Shown here: in pieces, positions 16,170 to 25,252 of the stretch
How the letters are laid out: the number at the start of each line of letters is the position of its first letter
How positions within the stretch are numbered: the stretch's first letter is position 1
Origin: Nonomuraea cavernae
GTDB taxonomy: Bacteria > Actinomycetota > Actinomycetes > Streptosporangiales > Streptosporangiaceae
Direction: 5' to 3'
Assembly: GCF_014646355.1 (NCBI RefSeq)
Contig: NZ_BMNH01000003.1
Location: forward strand, 372,001-436,000
Length of the DNA stretch: 64,000 bases
Made by a program: the position numbers and the translations under genes
Notes under the pieces: generated by a model
Databases searched by the model: none
What the model was told of the DNA's origin: nothing
Seen by the model: the letters and a program-made list of their open reading frames with translations, nothing else

Positions 16170-17501
16170 ATGGCCCGTCCCCCCGCGGTGAGGTCCACCG
16201 AGACGGTCGTCCTGCACACGCTGGTCAGCCGCGCGATCAGGCTGATCCTGGCGATGGCGACCGGGGTGCTCATCGCCCGCACGCTCCAGCCGGAGGGCAG
16301 AGGCGTCTACGCGGTGATCGCCACAGCGGCGGGCGCCGCCATCGTCGTCGGGCACCTGTCGGTGGAGAAGTCGCAGATCGCCTGGTGGTCGGACCGGTCG
16401 CGGCACCAGGCGCTGGTCACCAACGGCCTGGTCCTCGGCCTGGTGCTGGGCGCCGTGTCGGCGCTGGGCGCGTTGGCGCTGGCCGCGGCGGGTGGTGCGC
16501 CCGGCGGGTTCGCCCTGTGGGCGCTGGCGCTGGCGGTGGTGCCGCTGGGCGCGGCGGCCATCAACCTCGACGGCATCCTGACGCTGCGGTCGCGGATGGA
16601 GTTCGTCAACCGCACGATCCTGCTCGCCGCGCTCGCGCAGTGCCTGCCGCTGCTGTTCCTCGCGGCGATCGGTCAGGTGACCGTCGCCAGTGTGATCATC
16701 TGCTGGGCGATCTCGACGGCCCTGCCCTTCGTCCGGGGGCTGCGCGGGCTCCGGCCCAGCCCCCGTCACTGGGACAGGGCGCTCGTACGGTGTCAGCTCG
16801 CCCTCTCGGCCAAGTACCACGTGGGCTGGGTGGCCCTGTATTTCCTCGTCAGCATCGACATCCTGCTGCTCAACGCCCTGGACTCGGCGGCCGCGGTGGG
16901 CATCTACACCGTCGCCGTCACGGTGATGGCCCTCGCCCGGATCCCCGGCGAGACGATCACGCAGGTCGTCCTTCCCCAGCAGGCGGGCGGCCACGTGTCC
17001 GACGCCTCGCAGGTCACCGCACGCGCCCTCCGGATCAACCTGTTCGTCTCCTCGGCACTCGTCGGCCTGCTCGCGGCGGCGTCGCCCTGGCTCATCCCGC
17101 TGGTCTATGGCCCGTCCTTCGCCGGAAGCGTCGCCCCGCTGCTCGCGCTGGCTCCGGGAACGATCGCGCTGATGGTGGTCCGGCCGCTGGAGCAGTATCT
17201 GGTGCGCCTCGATCGGCCGATCACGATGACCGCCATCGCGGTCAGCGCCCTCACCGTGAACGTGCTGCTCAACCTGGTGATGATTCCCCGGTGGGGCGCG
17301 GTGGGCGCCGCCGTGGCGTCCACCGTGGCCTACGTCCTCATGGCCTTCCTCGAAATCGTCCGGTTCACCCGGTCGACCGGGCTGCCGGTGCGGGAGTTGA
17401 TACCGGGAACGGCCGACCTGCGTTCGGTGCTGCGGCCGTTGACGGCGAGGAGGGCGGTCGGCACGGCGGCGAGAACGGCCCGTGCCGGCCGGCCCGGGTA
17501 A
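16170..17501 (+). CDS. Wzx-type polysaccharide flippase
   Basis: 443-residue membrane protein with about 12 helices, of the MOP superfamily (Wzx/MATE/MurJ group). It should move undecaprenyl-diphosphate-linked repeat units across the membrane. Visible family features are the N-terminal helix with ARTLQPEGRGVYAVIATAAG, the mid-protein YFLVSIDILLLNALDSAAAVGIYTVAVTVMALARIP and the paired helices around PWLIPLVYGPSFAGSVAPLLALAPG. The ATG at 16170 starts 4 bp after the GT4 stop; a GTG at 16191 is an alternative. It is the only complete flippase in the window and the natural partner for the transferases around it. Confidence 0.82.
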   Translation: MARPPAVRSTETVVLHTLVSRAIRLILAMATGVLIARTLQPEGRGVYAVIATAAGAAIVVGHLSVEKSQIAWWSDRSRHQALVTNGLVLGLVLGAVSALGALALAAAGGAPGGFALWALALAVVPLGAAAINLDGILTLRSRMEFVNRTILLAALAQCLPLLFLAAIGQVTVASVIICWAISTALPFVRGLRGLRPSPRHWDRALVRCQLALSAKYHVGWVALYFLVSIDILLLNALDSAAAVGIYTVAVTVMALARIPGETITQVVLPQQAGGHVSDASQVTARALRINLFVSSALVGLLAAASPWLIPLVYGPSFAGSVAPLLALAPGTIALMVVRPLEQYLVRLDRPITMTAIAVSALTVNVLLNLVMIPRWGAVGAAVASTVAYVLMAFLEIVRFTRSTGLPVRELIPGTADLRSVLRPLTARRAVGTAARTARAGRPG

Positions 17502-17567
17502 TGATGACTTAACCAAAATCGCGATGAAATCGGACCGCCTGCCGGCTGAATGTGGTTTGTAGATTGA

Positions 17568-17580
17568 TAATCTCCCCGCA
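17568..17580 (+). promoter_or_regulatory. Putative leaderless -10 box for the deacetylase gene
   Basis: TAATCT at 17568-17573 sits at -12 to -7 from the ATG at 17580, the usual position of a TANNNT box in a leaderless actinobacterial transcript. The 78-bp gap is AT-richer than its surroundings and has no Shine-Dalgarno sequence. No good -35 is visible. Confidence 0.35.
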
Positions 17581-18476
17581 TGCCCGGAATATTCATTCTT
17601 TCTCTCGATACAGAGCTGGCCTGGGGCACGAATTCCGAAGACCTGCCGCGTTTCTCCAGAATTCTCGACGAGGAACCACAGATCATTCGGCGGCTGATCG
17701 ATCTGCTGGACGGATACCAGGTCCCCGCCACGTGGGCGGTGGTGGGCCGGCTCCTCCTGGACCCGGCGGTCCGTTCCGGGCCTGCCCGCACGCCGGAACG
17801 CTGGTACAGCGCGCCCTATCTGACGGAGTGGCTCACCGGCGCGCGGGTGCGCCACGAGATCGGCACACACACCTTCAGCCACGTCTACGCGCATGATCCG
17901 GGCACCACCCGCGACGTGTGGGTCCGCGAGCTGGAGGCCGCCGCCGAGGTGAGCGAGCGGCTCGGCCTGCCGATGCGCTCCATCGTCTATCCGCGGAACC
18001 AGGTCGGATTCGTCGACACCCTGTCCGATTTCGGGATCATCGCCTATCGAGGGGTGGAGCGGAACTGGTACGGAAACCGTTCCGGCGCGCTTCACTTCCT
18101 GGATCGGGCCCTGGGGACGGCCGCCCCGACCTACGCCGCGCCCGCCCTCCGGGAGGGCGAGCGCCTGGTGAACCTGCCCGCGTCGCAGTTTCTCATCGGC
18201 GGCAACGGGCCACGCAGGCTCATCCCGATCGCCTCCAGGGTGCGGCAGGCCCGGCTCGGTCTCGACCGCGCGGTCCGCCGGGGCGAGATCTACCATCTCT
18301 GGTTCCACCCGTTCAACCTGGGCGGCGATCCCCGGATGTTCGGCGCGCTGGAGCAGATCCTGCGAGAGGTCCGCGCGCGCCGCGACAGGGGAGAGCTGGC
18401 CGTCATGACGATGGCCCAGGCCGCCGAGTTCGTGCTGGCCAACGCCGAGGTCACCCGGGCGGGGGCGCGGCGGTGA
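17580..18476 (+). CDS. Polysaccharide deacetylase (CE4/NodB-like)
   Basis: 298 residues with a CE4 fold. The first metal-site aspartate is in FILSLDTELAWG at the N-terminus. VPATWAVVGRLLLD is the usual strand 2 region, and HEIGTHTFSHVYAHD is the HxxxH metal motif. The late EIYHLWFHPFNLGGDPRMF supplies the C-terminal histidine. There is no signal peptide, so it acts inside the cell, perhaps on a nucleotide- or lipid-linked N-acetyl sugar. A TAATCT hexamer lies exactly -12 to -7 from the ATG and there is no RBS, so a leaderless internal transcript may start here. The stop overlaps the formyltransferase start (GTGA). A deacetylase directly coupled to a formyltransferase suggests exchange of an N-acetyl for an N-formyl group (inference). 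Confidence 0.82.
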   Translation: MPGIFILSLDTELAWGTNSEDLPRFSRILDEEPQIIRRLIDLLDGYQVPATWAVVGRLLLDPAVRSGPARTPERWYSAPYLTEWLTGARVRHEIGTHTFSHVYAHDPGTTRDVWVRELEAAAEVSERLGLPMRSIVYPRNQVGFVDTLSDFGIIAYRGVERNWYGNRSGALHFLDRALGTAAPTYAAPALREGERLVNLPASQFLIGGNGPRRLIPIASRVRQARLGLDRAVRRGEIYHLWFHPFNLGGDPRMFGALEQILREVRARRDRGELAVMTMAQAAEFVLANAEVTRAGARR

Positions 18477-19264
18477 GCGGCATCGTGATCCTGGCCGCCC
18501 GCAGTGAGACCTCCTACCTGCTCATCAACCACCTGGCGGCGCGCTTCGAGGTGTCGGCCGTGGTCTTCGAGCAGGGGAGTCAGCGACGGCTGCTCCGGCA
18601 CCGGCTCCGGAAGCTCGGCGTCCGCGCCGTGGCCGCCCAGCTGGCCTTCCTCTGCTACGACCGGACGGTGATCAGGCCGCGGTCACGCGCCCGCGTCGCG
18701 GAGCTGCTCGCCGGGCACGACCGCCGTCCTCCCGACGGCCGGCTCAGGGTGCTGGACGTCGGGTCCGTGAACGGCCCGGAGGTCGCCGGCCTGCTGCGCG
18801 ACGAGCGGCCCGGCGCGGTCGTGGTCTCGGGCACGGGCATCATCGGCAGGCGGATCCTCGAATGCGCCCCGGCGTTCGTCAACATCCACGTCGGCATCAC
18901 GCCGAGATACCGGGGAGTGCACGGCGGCTTCTGGGCGATCTACGAGGGCCGCCCCGAGCTGGTCGGGACGACGATCCACCTGATCGACCCGGGCGTGGAC
19001 ACGGGCGAGATCCTCGCGCAGGAGCCCGTCGCGGTCGACCCGTTCACCGACACCTACCGCACGCTTCCGGTGAAGCAGTATCTCGGCGCGCTGGACGCGC
19101 TGGCGGAGGCCGTGCGCGCGGTGCTGGACGGCCGCTCGCGCCCCTACCGGCGCTCCGACCTGACCAGCCGCCAGTGGTACTCACCGACCCCGTCCCAGTA
19201 CGTACGGTTCACGCGGGAGCTGCGGAAGCTGCGGCGACCGGATGCGCGCCCGGCGGTCGTGTGA
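18473..19264 (+). CDS. Formyltransferase, sugar N-formyltransferase-like
   Basis: 263 residues of the formyl-THF-dependent formyltransferase fold. The core motif FVNIHVGITPRYRGVHGGFWAIYEG contains the Asn and His of the Asn-His-Asp catalytic triad, and GTTIHLIDPGVDTGEILAQE contains the Asp. It begins VSGIVILAARSETSYLLINH and lacks the C-terminal OB fold of methionyl-tRNA formyltransferase. With the sugar genes around it, N-formylation of an amino sugar is more likely than tRNA or purine formylation. The GTG overlaps the deacetylase stop by 4 bp. The C-terminus (SPTPSQYVRFTRELRKLRR) is basic. The amino sugar made nearby (aminotransferase at 19433) or the product of the deacetylase could be the substrate. 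Confidence 0.78.
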   Translation: MSGIVILAARSETSYLLINHLAARFEVSAVVFEQGSQRRLLRHRLRKLGVRAVAAQLAFLCYDRTVIRPRSRARVAELLAGHDRRPPDGRLRVLDVGSVNGPEVAGLLRDERPGAVVVSGTGIIGRRILECAPAFVNIHVGITPRYRGVHGGFWAIYEGRPELVGTTIHLIDPGVDTGEILAQEPVAVDPFTDTYRTLPVKQYLGALDALAEAVRAVLDGRSRPYRRSDLTSRQWYSPTPSQYVRFTRELRKLRRPDARPAVV

Positions 19265-19432
19265 CCTCGTCCCCCGGCACCGGGGGACCCCGCCGGGCAA
19301 GCCCTGGGTAATGGCTCGCCAAGGGATGGCAGTGCCCCGCGTGTCGGGCGGATCCGCCGAGGCTCCCGCCCGCGTTGAATGTGGAGCGCCTGTCCTGGCA
19401 GCCGTGACCGCCGCACGCAGCAAAGGCCGACG
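19265..19432. other. Gap between formyltransferase and aminotransferase genes
   Basis: 168 bp. It has a small inverted repeat (TCCCCCG, loop GCAC, CGGGGGA at 19270-19287) just after the stop codon, without a T-run. A promoter for the dTDP-sugar gene set may lie here, but I see no clear boxes. Confidence 0.35.
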
Positions 19433-20599
19433 ATGCGCTCTGTTGATCACTACTCGCCCTACCTCCCCTTGGAGGGGCTCGACGACGGCGGGAGCGAGGG
19501 CGCGGGCCGTGTCCTGATCAACGATCTGGGCCGGCACGCGTTCTCGACCGGCGCGGCGGTGCGCGACGCCGTCGAGAGGGTGCTCGGCAGCGGCTGGTAC
19601 GTCCTCGGCGCGGAGGGGAAGGCGTTCGAGCGGGAGTTCGCCGCCTACTGCGGAGCCGCGCACTGCGTGGGCGTCGCGAACGGGACGGACGCCATCGAGC
19701 TCGGACTGCGCGCCCTCGGCGTCGGCCCCGGCAGCCGGGTCGCCACCGTCGCCAACGCCGGCTTCTACACCACGACCGCCCTGCTGGCCCTCGGAGCCCG
19801 CCCCGTCTTCGTGGACGTGGACCCGGACACGAAACTGATGCGTCCGGCCGAGCTGGAGCGGGCCGCCGCCGGCGGCGGCCTCGACGCGGTCGTGGTGACA
19901 CACCTGTTCGGCCTGCTGCACGACATGGACGCGATCCTGGACGTCGCCGCCCACGCGGGCGTCCCGGTGTTCGAGGACTGCGCGCAGTCGCACGGCGCCG
20001 CGCGCGACGGGCGGCGGGCCGGCACGTTCGGCGTCGCGGCGGCCTTCAGCTTCTACCCGACGAAGAACCTCGGGGCGCTCGGCGACGCGGGCGCCGTGGT
20101 CACCGGTGACGCGCACGTCGCCGAGCGGGTACGGCGGCTGCGGCAGTACGGCTGGGAGTCGAAGTACCGCGCCGGCCCCGGCGGCGGGCGCAACAGCCGC
20201 CTCGACGAGATGCAGGCCGCCGTGCTCCGCGCCAAGCTGCCCTTCCTCGACTCCTGGAACGACCGCCGCCGGGCCATCGCGGCCCGCTATTCGCGGGAGA
20301 TCGCCCACCCGAAGATCCAGTGCCCGCCGGTGCACGGCGAGGAGTTCGTCGGCCACCTCTACGTGGTCGTGAGCGACGACCGCGAGGCGCTGCGGGCGCG
20401 GCTGGCGTCGGCCTGCGTGCTGAGCGACGTGCACTACCCCGTGCCGGACCACCGCCAGCCCGCGCTGGCCGGTCTCGGCGACCCGGCGGAGCTGCCGGTG
20501 ACGGACGCCCTGGCCGGCTCGATCCTGACGCTGCCCTGCTATCCCGAACTCTCCGACGGCGAGGTCACGCGGGTGATCTCGTGCCTGAACACGTGGTGA
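19433..20599 (+). CDS. DegT/DnrJ sugar 3-aminotransferase (FdtB/QdtB type)
   Basis: 388-residue PLP-dependent sugar aminotransferase of the DegT/DnrJ/EryC1/StrS family. Motifs are GSGWYVLGAEGKAFEREFAAYCG, CVGVANGTDAIELGLRALG, VFEDCAQSHGA and FSFYPTKNLGALGDAGAV with the Schiff-base lysine, then YGWESKY and NSRLDEMQAAVLRAKL. The close match to FdtB/QdtB-like enzymes, with a ketoisomerase domain encoded two genes on, points to amination at C3 of dTDP-3-keto-6-deoxyhexose. Start ATG 19433 has AAAGG upstream. It begins the dTDP-amino-sugar gene set that continues through rmlB. Confidence 0.85.
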   Translation: MRSVDHYSPYLPLEGLDDGGSEGAGRVLINDLGRHAFSTGAAVRDAVERVLGSGWYVLGAEGKAFEREFAAYCGAAHCVGVANGTDAIELGLRALGVGPGSRVATVANAGFYTTTALLALGARPVFVDVDPDTKLMRPAELERAAAGGGLDAVVVTHLFGLLHDMDAILDVAAHAGVPVFEDCAQSHGAARDGRRAGTFGVAAAFSFYPTKNLGALGDAGAVVTGDAHVAERVRRLRQYGWESKYRAGPGGGRNSRLDEMQAAVLRAKLPFLDSWNDRRRAIAARYSREIAHPKIQCPPVHGEEFVGHLYVVVSDDREALRARLASACVLSDVHYPVPDHRQPALAGLGDPAELPVTDALAGSILTLPCYPELSDGEVTRVISCLNTW

Positions 20600-20603
20600 G
20601 GCC

Positions 20604-21590
20604 ATGTTCTCCGTGATCATCCCCGTGTACCGCAACGCCGAGACCGTGCCGCTGCTGATCGAGGAGCTCACCGGCGTCGGCGCGACCGTCGCCGAGCGCT
20701 ACGGGCTGCCGGTGGAGTTCGTCTTCGTGGTCGACGGCAGCCCGGACGACAGCTTCGAACTGCTGAAGGCGGCGCTGCCGCAGGCGCCGTTCCGGTCGCA
20801 GCTGCTGCTGCACGCGCGCAACTTCGGATCGTTCGCGGCCATCCGCACCGGTCTGCGGGCCGCGCGGGGCGACTACTTCGCGGTGATGGCCGCGGACCTG
20901 CAGGAGCCGCCCGAGCTCCTGCTCAGCTTCCTCGACCGGCTGGTGAAGGACGAGTCGGACATCGTGGTGGGGGTTCGCGAGAGCCGCGACGACCCGGGGA
21001 TGTCGCGCCTGACGGCCAACCTGTTCTGGTCGTTCTACCGCCGGTTCGTGGTGCCGGAGATCCCGCAGGGCGGGGTGGACGTCTTCGGCTGCAACCAGCG
21101 CATCCGTGACGAGCTGCTGCGGCTCGACGAGGCCAACACCTCCCTGGTGGGGCTCGTCTACTGGCTCGGCTTCCGGCGCGGCGAGGTGCCGTACGACCGG
21201 CGCGAGCGGGCGCACGGCACGAGCACCTGGACGCTCCGCAAGAAGATCGACTATCTGCTGGACAGCGTCTTCGCCTTCACGGACCTGCCCATCCGGATCC
21301 TCACGGTGATGGGCCTGCTCGGGTTCGCGGTCGCCGGCTGCCTCGCCGTACTCGTGATCGTCATGCGCCTGACCGGGCAGATCGAGGCGGCCGGGTACGC
21401 GGCCACGATCGTGGTCATCACGTTCTTCGGCGCGCTCAACACCCTGGGCATCGGCTTCGTCGGCTCCTACGCCTGGCGCAGCTACGAGAACACCAAGAAA
21501 CGTCCCCTGGCCCTGGTGCGCACCGCCAGCACCTTCGAGGGGGCGGCCGAGACCACCGCCGATCTCCTCTGCACGGGCAGGCACGCGTGA
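20604..21590 (+). CDS. GT2 polyprenyl-phosphate glycosyltransferase (DPM1/GtrB-like)
   Basis: 328 residues. The GT-A domain has [37 protein letters not shown] with the DxSxD-like nucleotide motif, and [12 protein letters not shown] with the DxD-equivalent. The C-terminal 100 residues have two membrane helices ([21 protein letters not shown] and [22 protein letters not shown]), the architecture of GtrB/ArnC enzymes that make undecaprenyl-phosphate sugars. The GtrA protein encoded two genes on fits as the flippase for the product. The start ATG 20604 lies 4 bp after the aminotransferase stop; the stop overlaps the next GTG by 4 bp. Confidence 0.86.
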   Translation: MFSVIIPVYRNAETVPLLIEELTGVGATVAERYGLPVEFVFVVDGSPDDSFELLKAALPQAPFRSQLLLHARNFGSFAAIRTGLRAARGDYFAVMAADLQEPPELLLSFLDRLVKDESDIVVGVRESRDDPGMSRLTANLFWSFYRRFVVPEIPQGGVDVFGCNQRIRDELLRLDEANTSLVGLVYWLGFRRGEVPYDRRERAHGTSTWTLRKKIDYLLDSVFAFTDLPIRILTVMGLLGFAVAGCLAVLVIVMRLTGQIEAAGYAATIVVITFFGALNTLGIGFVGSYAWRSYENTKKRPLALVRTASTFEGAAETTADLLCTGRHA

Positions 21591-22534
21591 GCACGTACAT
21601 CCATCCGCGAGCGCTCTGCGAGAGCGCGGCCGTCGGCGACGGCACCCGGGTCTGGGCCTTCGCGCACATCCTGCCGGGCGCCCGGATCGGCGGCGACTGC
21701 AACATCTGCGACGGGGTCTTCGTCGAGAACGACGTCGTCGTGGGGGACCGCGTGACCGTCAAGTGCGGGGTGCAGCTCTGGGATGGGATCACCGTCGAGG
21801 ACGACGTCTTCATCGGCCCGAACACGACGTTCACCAACGATCCGTTCCCGCGCAGCAGGGTCCGTCCCGAGGCGTTCACCCGCACCGTCGTCCGGGCCGG
21901 CGCCTCCATCGGGGCGAACAGCACGATCCTGCCCGGCCTGGAGATCGGCACCGGCGCGATGGTGGGCGCGGGCGCGGTGGTGACCCGGTCCGTCCCGCCG
22001 AACGCGATCGTGGTCGGCAACCCGGCCCGCATCAAGGGCTACGTCGCCGATCCGGTGGACCCCGGTGTCCCGTTCGCGGCGGGCGGCGCGCCGTCGGCCG
22101 GCGGCACCGGCCTCGGCGTGGGGAAGGCGACCCTCCACGAACTCCGCGTCGCCAAGGACCTGCGGGGCGAGCTGTCGGTCGGCGAGTTCGAGCGCGAGCT
22201 GCCGTTCCGGCCGGCCCGCTACTTCCTGGTCTACAACGTGCCCAGCCGCGAGGTACGCGGCGAGCACGCGCACCGGCGGTGCGACCAGTTCCTGATCTGT
22301 GTGCGCGGCTCGTGCGGAGTCCTGCTGGACGACGGCCGCAACCGGCGGGAGATCAGCCTGGACCGGCCCAGCCGTGGCGTCTACATGCCGGCCATGATCT
22401 GGGGCACGCAGTACCGGTACTCGCCGGACGCCCTGCTGCTCGTGTTCGCCTCGCATCCCTACGACCCGGACGACTACATCCGCTCGTACGACGAGTTCCG
22501 CCGGGTCGTCTCGGGTGAGCCGGTGCGGGTGTGA
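21587..22534 (+). CDS. Bifunctional sugar N-acetyltransferase / 3,4-ketoisomerase (WxcM/FdtD-like)
   Basis: 315-residue fusion. Residues 1-160 are a left-handed beta-helix acyltransferase built from hexapeptide repeats ([30 protein letters not shown]), ending with [17 protein letters not shown], typical of C3-amino-sugar acetyltransferases. After a Gly/Ala-rich linker, residues of about 180-310 form a cupin of the FdtA/QdtA type ([56 protein letters not shown]), which isomerises dTDP-4-keto-6-deoxyglucose to the 3-keto sugar. Both activities on one chain are known from WxcM and FdtD enzymes. GTG start overlaps the GT2 stop; the stop overlaps the GtrA start. With RmlA, RmlB and the aminotransferase it completes dTDP-3-acetamido-3,6-dideoxyhexose synthesis; whether it is the gluco or galacto form cannot be read here. 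Confidence 0.87.
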   Translation: MSTYIHPRALCESAAVGDGTRVWAFAHILPGARIGGDCNICDGVFVENDVVVGDRVTVKCGVQLWDGITVEDDVFIGPNTTFTNDPFPRSRVRPEAFTRTVVRAGASIGANSTILPGLEIGTGAMVGAGAVVTRSVPPNAIVVGNPARIKGYVADPVDPGVPFAAGGAPSAGGTGLGVGKATLHELRVAKDLRGELSVGEFERELPFRPARYFLVYNVPSREVRGEHAHRRCDQFLICVRGSCGVLLDDGRNRREISLDRPSRGVYMPAMIWGTQYRYSPDALLLVFASHPYDPDDYIRSYDEFRRVVSGEPVRV

Positions 22535-22953
22535 ACGCGGCGCGCCGGAGGTTCGCCCGGTTCGTCGCCGGAGGAGCCACGAACACGGCCGTGACCCACG
22601 GTCTGTTCGTCGTCCTGACGTGGTCGATGCCGGCGCCGGTCGCCTACTCGGTGGCCTACGCGACCGGGATCGTGCTCGGCTACGTCATCAACACCGTCTT
22701 CGTGTTCCGCATCCGGGCCTCACTCAGGTCCGCCCTGCGCTTCCCGGTCGTGTACCTGGTCGCCTACCTGGTCGGCCTGGGACTCGTCGTGCTGCTGACC
22801 GGGGCCGGGCTCGCTCCCTGGCTCGCGATGCCGGTCGTGCTGGCCGTCAACGTCCCGCTCACGTACGTACTGACCCGCCACGTGCTCAGGGGGGCCCGAG
22901 CGGAGCGGGCGCGACCCGAGCCCGCCGGGCGGCCGCTCCGGGTCGCCCGCTGA
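22531..22953 (+). CDS. GtrA family membrane protein
   Basis: 140 residues with four helices, starting [22 protein letters not shown]. It is a GtrA-like (DPMS/PMT-associated) small membrane protein, proposed to flip undecaprenyl-phosphate-linked single sugars. It partners the GT2 enzyme at 20604. GTG start overlaps the previous stop by 4 bp. The basic C-terminal tail is cytoplasmic. Confidence 0.85.
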   Translation: MNAARRRFARFVAGGATNTAVTHGLFVVLTWSMPAPVAYSVAYATGIVLGYVINTVFVFRIRASLRSALRFPVVYLVAYLVGLGLVVLLTGAGLAPWLAMPVVLAVNVPLTYVLTRHVLRGARAERARPEPAGRPLRVAR

Positions 22954-23098
22954 CCGAACCCTCTCGCGTTGGCAACATGTGGCACGCCCTTCGGCAAAGG
23001 GAAATGTGGCGGACGGCCCGGTAATTCGCACTCGCATACCGTCAGGTGGACAGGCGGTTCACGCGGCATGCACTCTTCGCGGAAGGGCTCAGTGAGCG

Positions 23099-24166
23099 GT
23101 GAAGGCACTTGTTCTGGCGGGCGGTAAGGGCACGAGACTGCGCCCGCTCACCCACACCTCGGCGAAGCAACTGGTCCCCATAGCCAACAAGCCGATCCTC
23201 TACTACGGGCTGGAGGCGATCCGCGACGCGGGCATCCGGAGCGTCGGCATCATCGTCGGCGACACGGCCCGCGAGGTGCGGGAGGCGGTGGGAGACGGTT
23301 CGCGCTTCGGCCTGGAGGTCACCTACATCCCGCAGGAGGAGCCGCTGGGGCTGGCGCACTGCGTGCTGATCGCCCGGGAGTTCCTCGGCGACGAGCCGTT
23401 CGTGATGTACCTCGGCGACAACTTCCTGGTGGACGGCATCGCCGACCTGGTGGACGCGTTCCGCGGGGCCGACCACGACGCCCAGATCCTGCTCACCAAG
23501 GTCGCCGAGCCGCGGTTCTACGGGGTCGCCGAGCTCGGGCCGGACGGCGAGATCGTCGCACTGGAGGAGAAGCCGGTCCATCCGCGCAGCGATCTCGCGA
23601 TCGTCGGCGTCTACACCTTCTCCCCGGCGATCCACGAGGCCGTCCGCGCGATCAGGCCGTCGGCGCGCGGCGAGCTGGAGATCACGGACGCGATCAGGTG
23701 GCTGGTCGACCACGGCTTCAGGGTGCACTCGCATCTGGTCAGCGGCTACTGGAAGGACACCGGCCGGCTGCAGGACATGCTGGAGTGCAACGAGATCGTC
23801 CTGCAGACCATCGAGCACGACGTCAGGGGCACCGTGGACGGGTTCTCCGAGATCAGCGGCCGCGTCGTCATCGCGCCCGGCGCCCTGGTCGAGAACTCCG
23901 TGATCAGGGGACCGGTCGTGCTCGGCGCCAACACCAAGATCAGCGGCTCCTGCATCGGGCCCTACACCTCGATCGGTGAGGGCTGCGTGCTGGAGGGCGC
24001 CGAGGTGGAGTACAGCATCATCCTGGGGGAGTCGTCCATCACGGGGGTCCGCGGGCTCACCAACTCGCTGATCGGCCGTAACGTCGAGGTCACCCGGTCC
24101 ATGGACTCTCCGCACGTCAACCAGCTCATGGTCGGAGACCACAGCAAAATTCAGGTGAGAGCATGA
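23099..24166 (+). CDS. rmlA: Glucose-1-phosphate thymidylyltransferase, long form
   Basis: 355 residues. It makes dTDP-glucose from glucose-1-phosphate and dTTP. The N-terminal signature is KALVLAGGKGTRLRPLT, then QLVPIANKPILYYGLE, IPQEEPLGLAHCVL, MYLGDNFLVDG and KVAEPRFYGVAEL. The last 110 residues add left-handed beta-helix repeats (GPVVLGANTKISGSCIGPYTSIGE), as in StrD/DesIII-type long enzymes of actinomycete gene clusters rather than the roughly 290-residue rhamnose RmlA. The GTG at 23099 is required by the family N-terminus; GGAAGGG lies 11 nt upstream, farther than usual. Its stop overlaps rmlB (ATGA). Confidence 0.9.
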   Translation: MKALVLAGGKGTRLRPLTHTSAKQLVPIANKPILYYGLEAIRDAGIRSVGIIVGDTAREVREAVGDGSRFGLEVTYIPQEEPLGLAHCVLIAREFLGDEPFVMYLGDNFLVDGIADLVDAFRGADHDAQILLTKVAEPRFYGVAELGPDGEIVALEEKPVHPRSDLAIVGVYTFSPAIHEAVRAIRPSARGELEITDAIRWLVDHGFRVHSHLVSGYWKDTGRLQDMLECNEIVLQTIEHDVRGTVDGFSEISGRVVIAPGALVENSVIRGPVVLGANTKISGSCIGPYTSIGEGCVLEGAEVEYSIILGESSITGVRGLTNSLIGRNVEVTRSMDSPHVNQLMVGDHSKIQVRA

Positions 24167-25140
24167 GAATCCTCGTGCCCGGCGGCGCCGGGTTCATCGG
24201 TTCGCACTACGTGCGGTCGTTGCTGTCCGGGCGCCTGCCCGGTTATGAGGACGTCCAGGTGACCGTGCTGGACAAACTCAGCTACGCCGGCAACCTGGCC
24301 AACCTGCTGCCGGTCGCCGGGCACCCCGGATACACCTTGGTCCACGGCGACATCACGGACGGCCGGCTGCTCGCCGACGTGGTGCCCGGCCACGACGTCG
24401 TCGTCAACTTCGCGGCCGAGACGCACGTCGACCGCTCGATCACCGGCCCCGGTGACTTCGTCCTGAGCAACGTCTACGGCACCCAGCGGCTGCTGCAGGC
24501 CGCGCTCGAAGCCGGCGTGCGGGCCGTCGTCCAGGTCTCGACCGACGAGGTGTACGGGTCGATCGACGAGGGGTCGTGGACCGAGGAGGAGCCGCTGCTG
24601 CCCAACTCGCCCTACTCGGCGGCCAAGGCGGGCGCCGACCTGCTCTGCCGGGCCTATCACCGGACCTACGGGCTGGACGTCCGGGTGACCCGGTGCACCA
24701 ACAACTATGGCCCGTACCAGTATCCCGAGAAGGTCATCCCGCTGTTCGTGACCAACCTGATCGACGGCCGGCCGGTGCCCCTGTACGGCGACGCCGGCAA
24801 CGTACGCGAGTGGTTGCACGTCGACGACCACTGCCGCGGCATCCAGCTCGTGCTGGAGAAGGGGTCGGCCGGAGAGGTCTACAACATCGGGGGCGGCGTC
24901 GAGCTGACCAACCGGGAGCTCACGCGGCGGCTGCTCGACGCGGTCGGCGCCGGCTGGGAGATGGTCGCGTACGTGGCCGACCGGCCCGGTCACGACCGGC
25001 GTTACTCCGTCGACAGCGGCAAGATCCGGGCGCTCGGCTACGAGCCCCAGGTCGGCTTCGACGAGGGGCTGGCCGAGGTGGTGCGCTGGTACCGGGAGAA
25101 CGAGGCGTGGTGGCGGCCGTTGAAGGAGGCGACGCTCTGA
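24163..25140 (+). CDS. rmlB: dTDP-glucose 4,6-dehydratase
   Basis: 325-residue extended SDR enzyme that makes dTDP-4-keto-6-deoxyglucose. It has the NAD motif GGAGFIGSHYVR, NFAAETHVDRSI, VSTDEVYGSIDEGSW, the YSAAK catalytic Tyr/Lys, TRCTNNYGPYQYPEKVIPLF and NVREWLHVDDHC, all diagnostic of RmlB. The ATG overlaps the rmlA stop, with AGGTGAG upstream. No rmlC or rmlD is present, so the product most likely goes to the 3-amino sugar route via the fused ketoisomerase rather than to rhamnose. It ends the + strand run at a bidirectional terminator. Confidence 0.93.
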   Translation: MRILVPGGAGFIGSHYVRSLLSGRLPGYEDVQVTVLDKLSYAGNLANLLPVAGHPGYTLVHGDITDGRLLADVVPGHDVVVNFAAETHVDRSITGPGDFVLSNVYGTQRLLQAALEAGVRAVVQVSTDEVYGSIDEGSWTEEEPLLPNSPYSAAKAGADLLCRAYHRTYGLDVRVTRCTNNYGPYQYPEKVIPLFVTNLIDGRPVPLYGDAGNVREWLHVDDHCRGIQLVLEKGSAGEVYNIGGGVELTNRELTRRLLDAVGAGWEMVAYVADRPGHDRRYSVDSGKIRALGYEPQVGFDEGLAEVVRWYRENEAWWRPLKEATL

Positions 25141-25190
25141 GCGTGGCCGGCGCCGCGAACCGGCTGTAGAGACCGGCTGTGGAGAAAGGG

Positions 25191-25227
25191 CTCACCCCGG
25201 CGATGATCGCCGGGGTGAGCCTTTTCC
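25191..25227. terminator. Bidirectional terminator between convergent genes
   Basis: Perfect 12-bp stem CTCACCCCGGCG / CGCCGGGGTGAG with loop ATGAT. It is followed by CCTTTTCC on the + strand and by CCCTTTCTCC on the - strand. It lies 50 bp after rmlB and 26 bp beyond the stop of the convergent DUF4082 gene. Confidence 0.9.
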
Positions 25228-25252
25228 GTGAGCCTGTTCCGTGCCGGTCCGG

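Noticed and set aside
18473-19264. Methionyl-tRNA formyltransferase
   Set aside because: It lacks the C-terminal tRNA-binding domain and sits among sugar genes, overlapping a deacetylase.
19433-25140. Rhamnose pathway
   Set aside because: rmlA and rmlB are present, but no rmlC or rmlD is found; the ketoisomerase fusion and aminotransferase point to an amino sugar.
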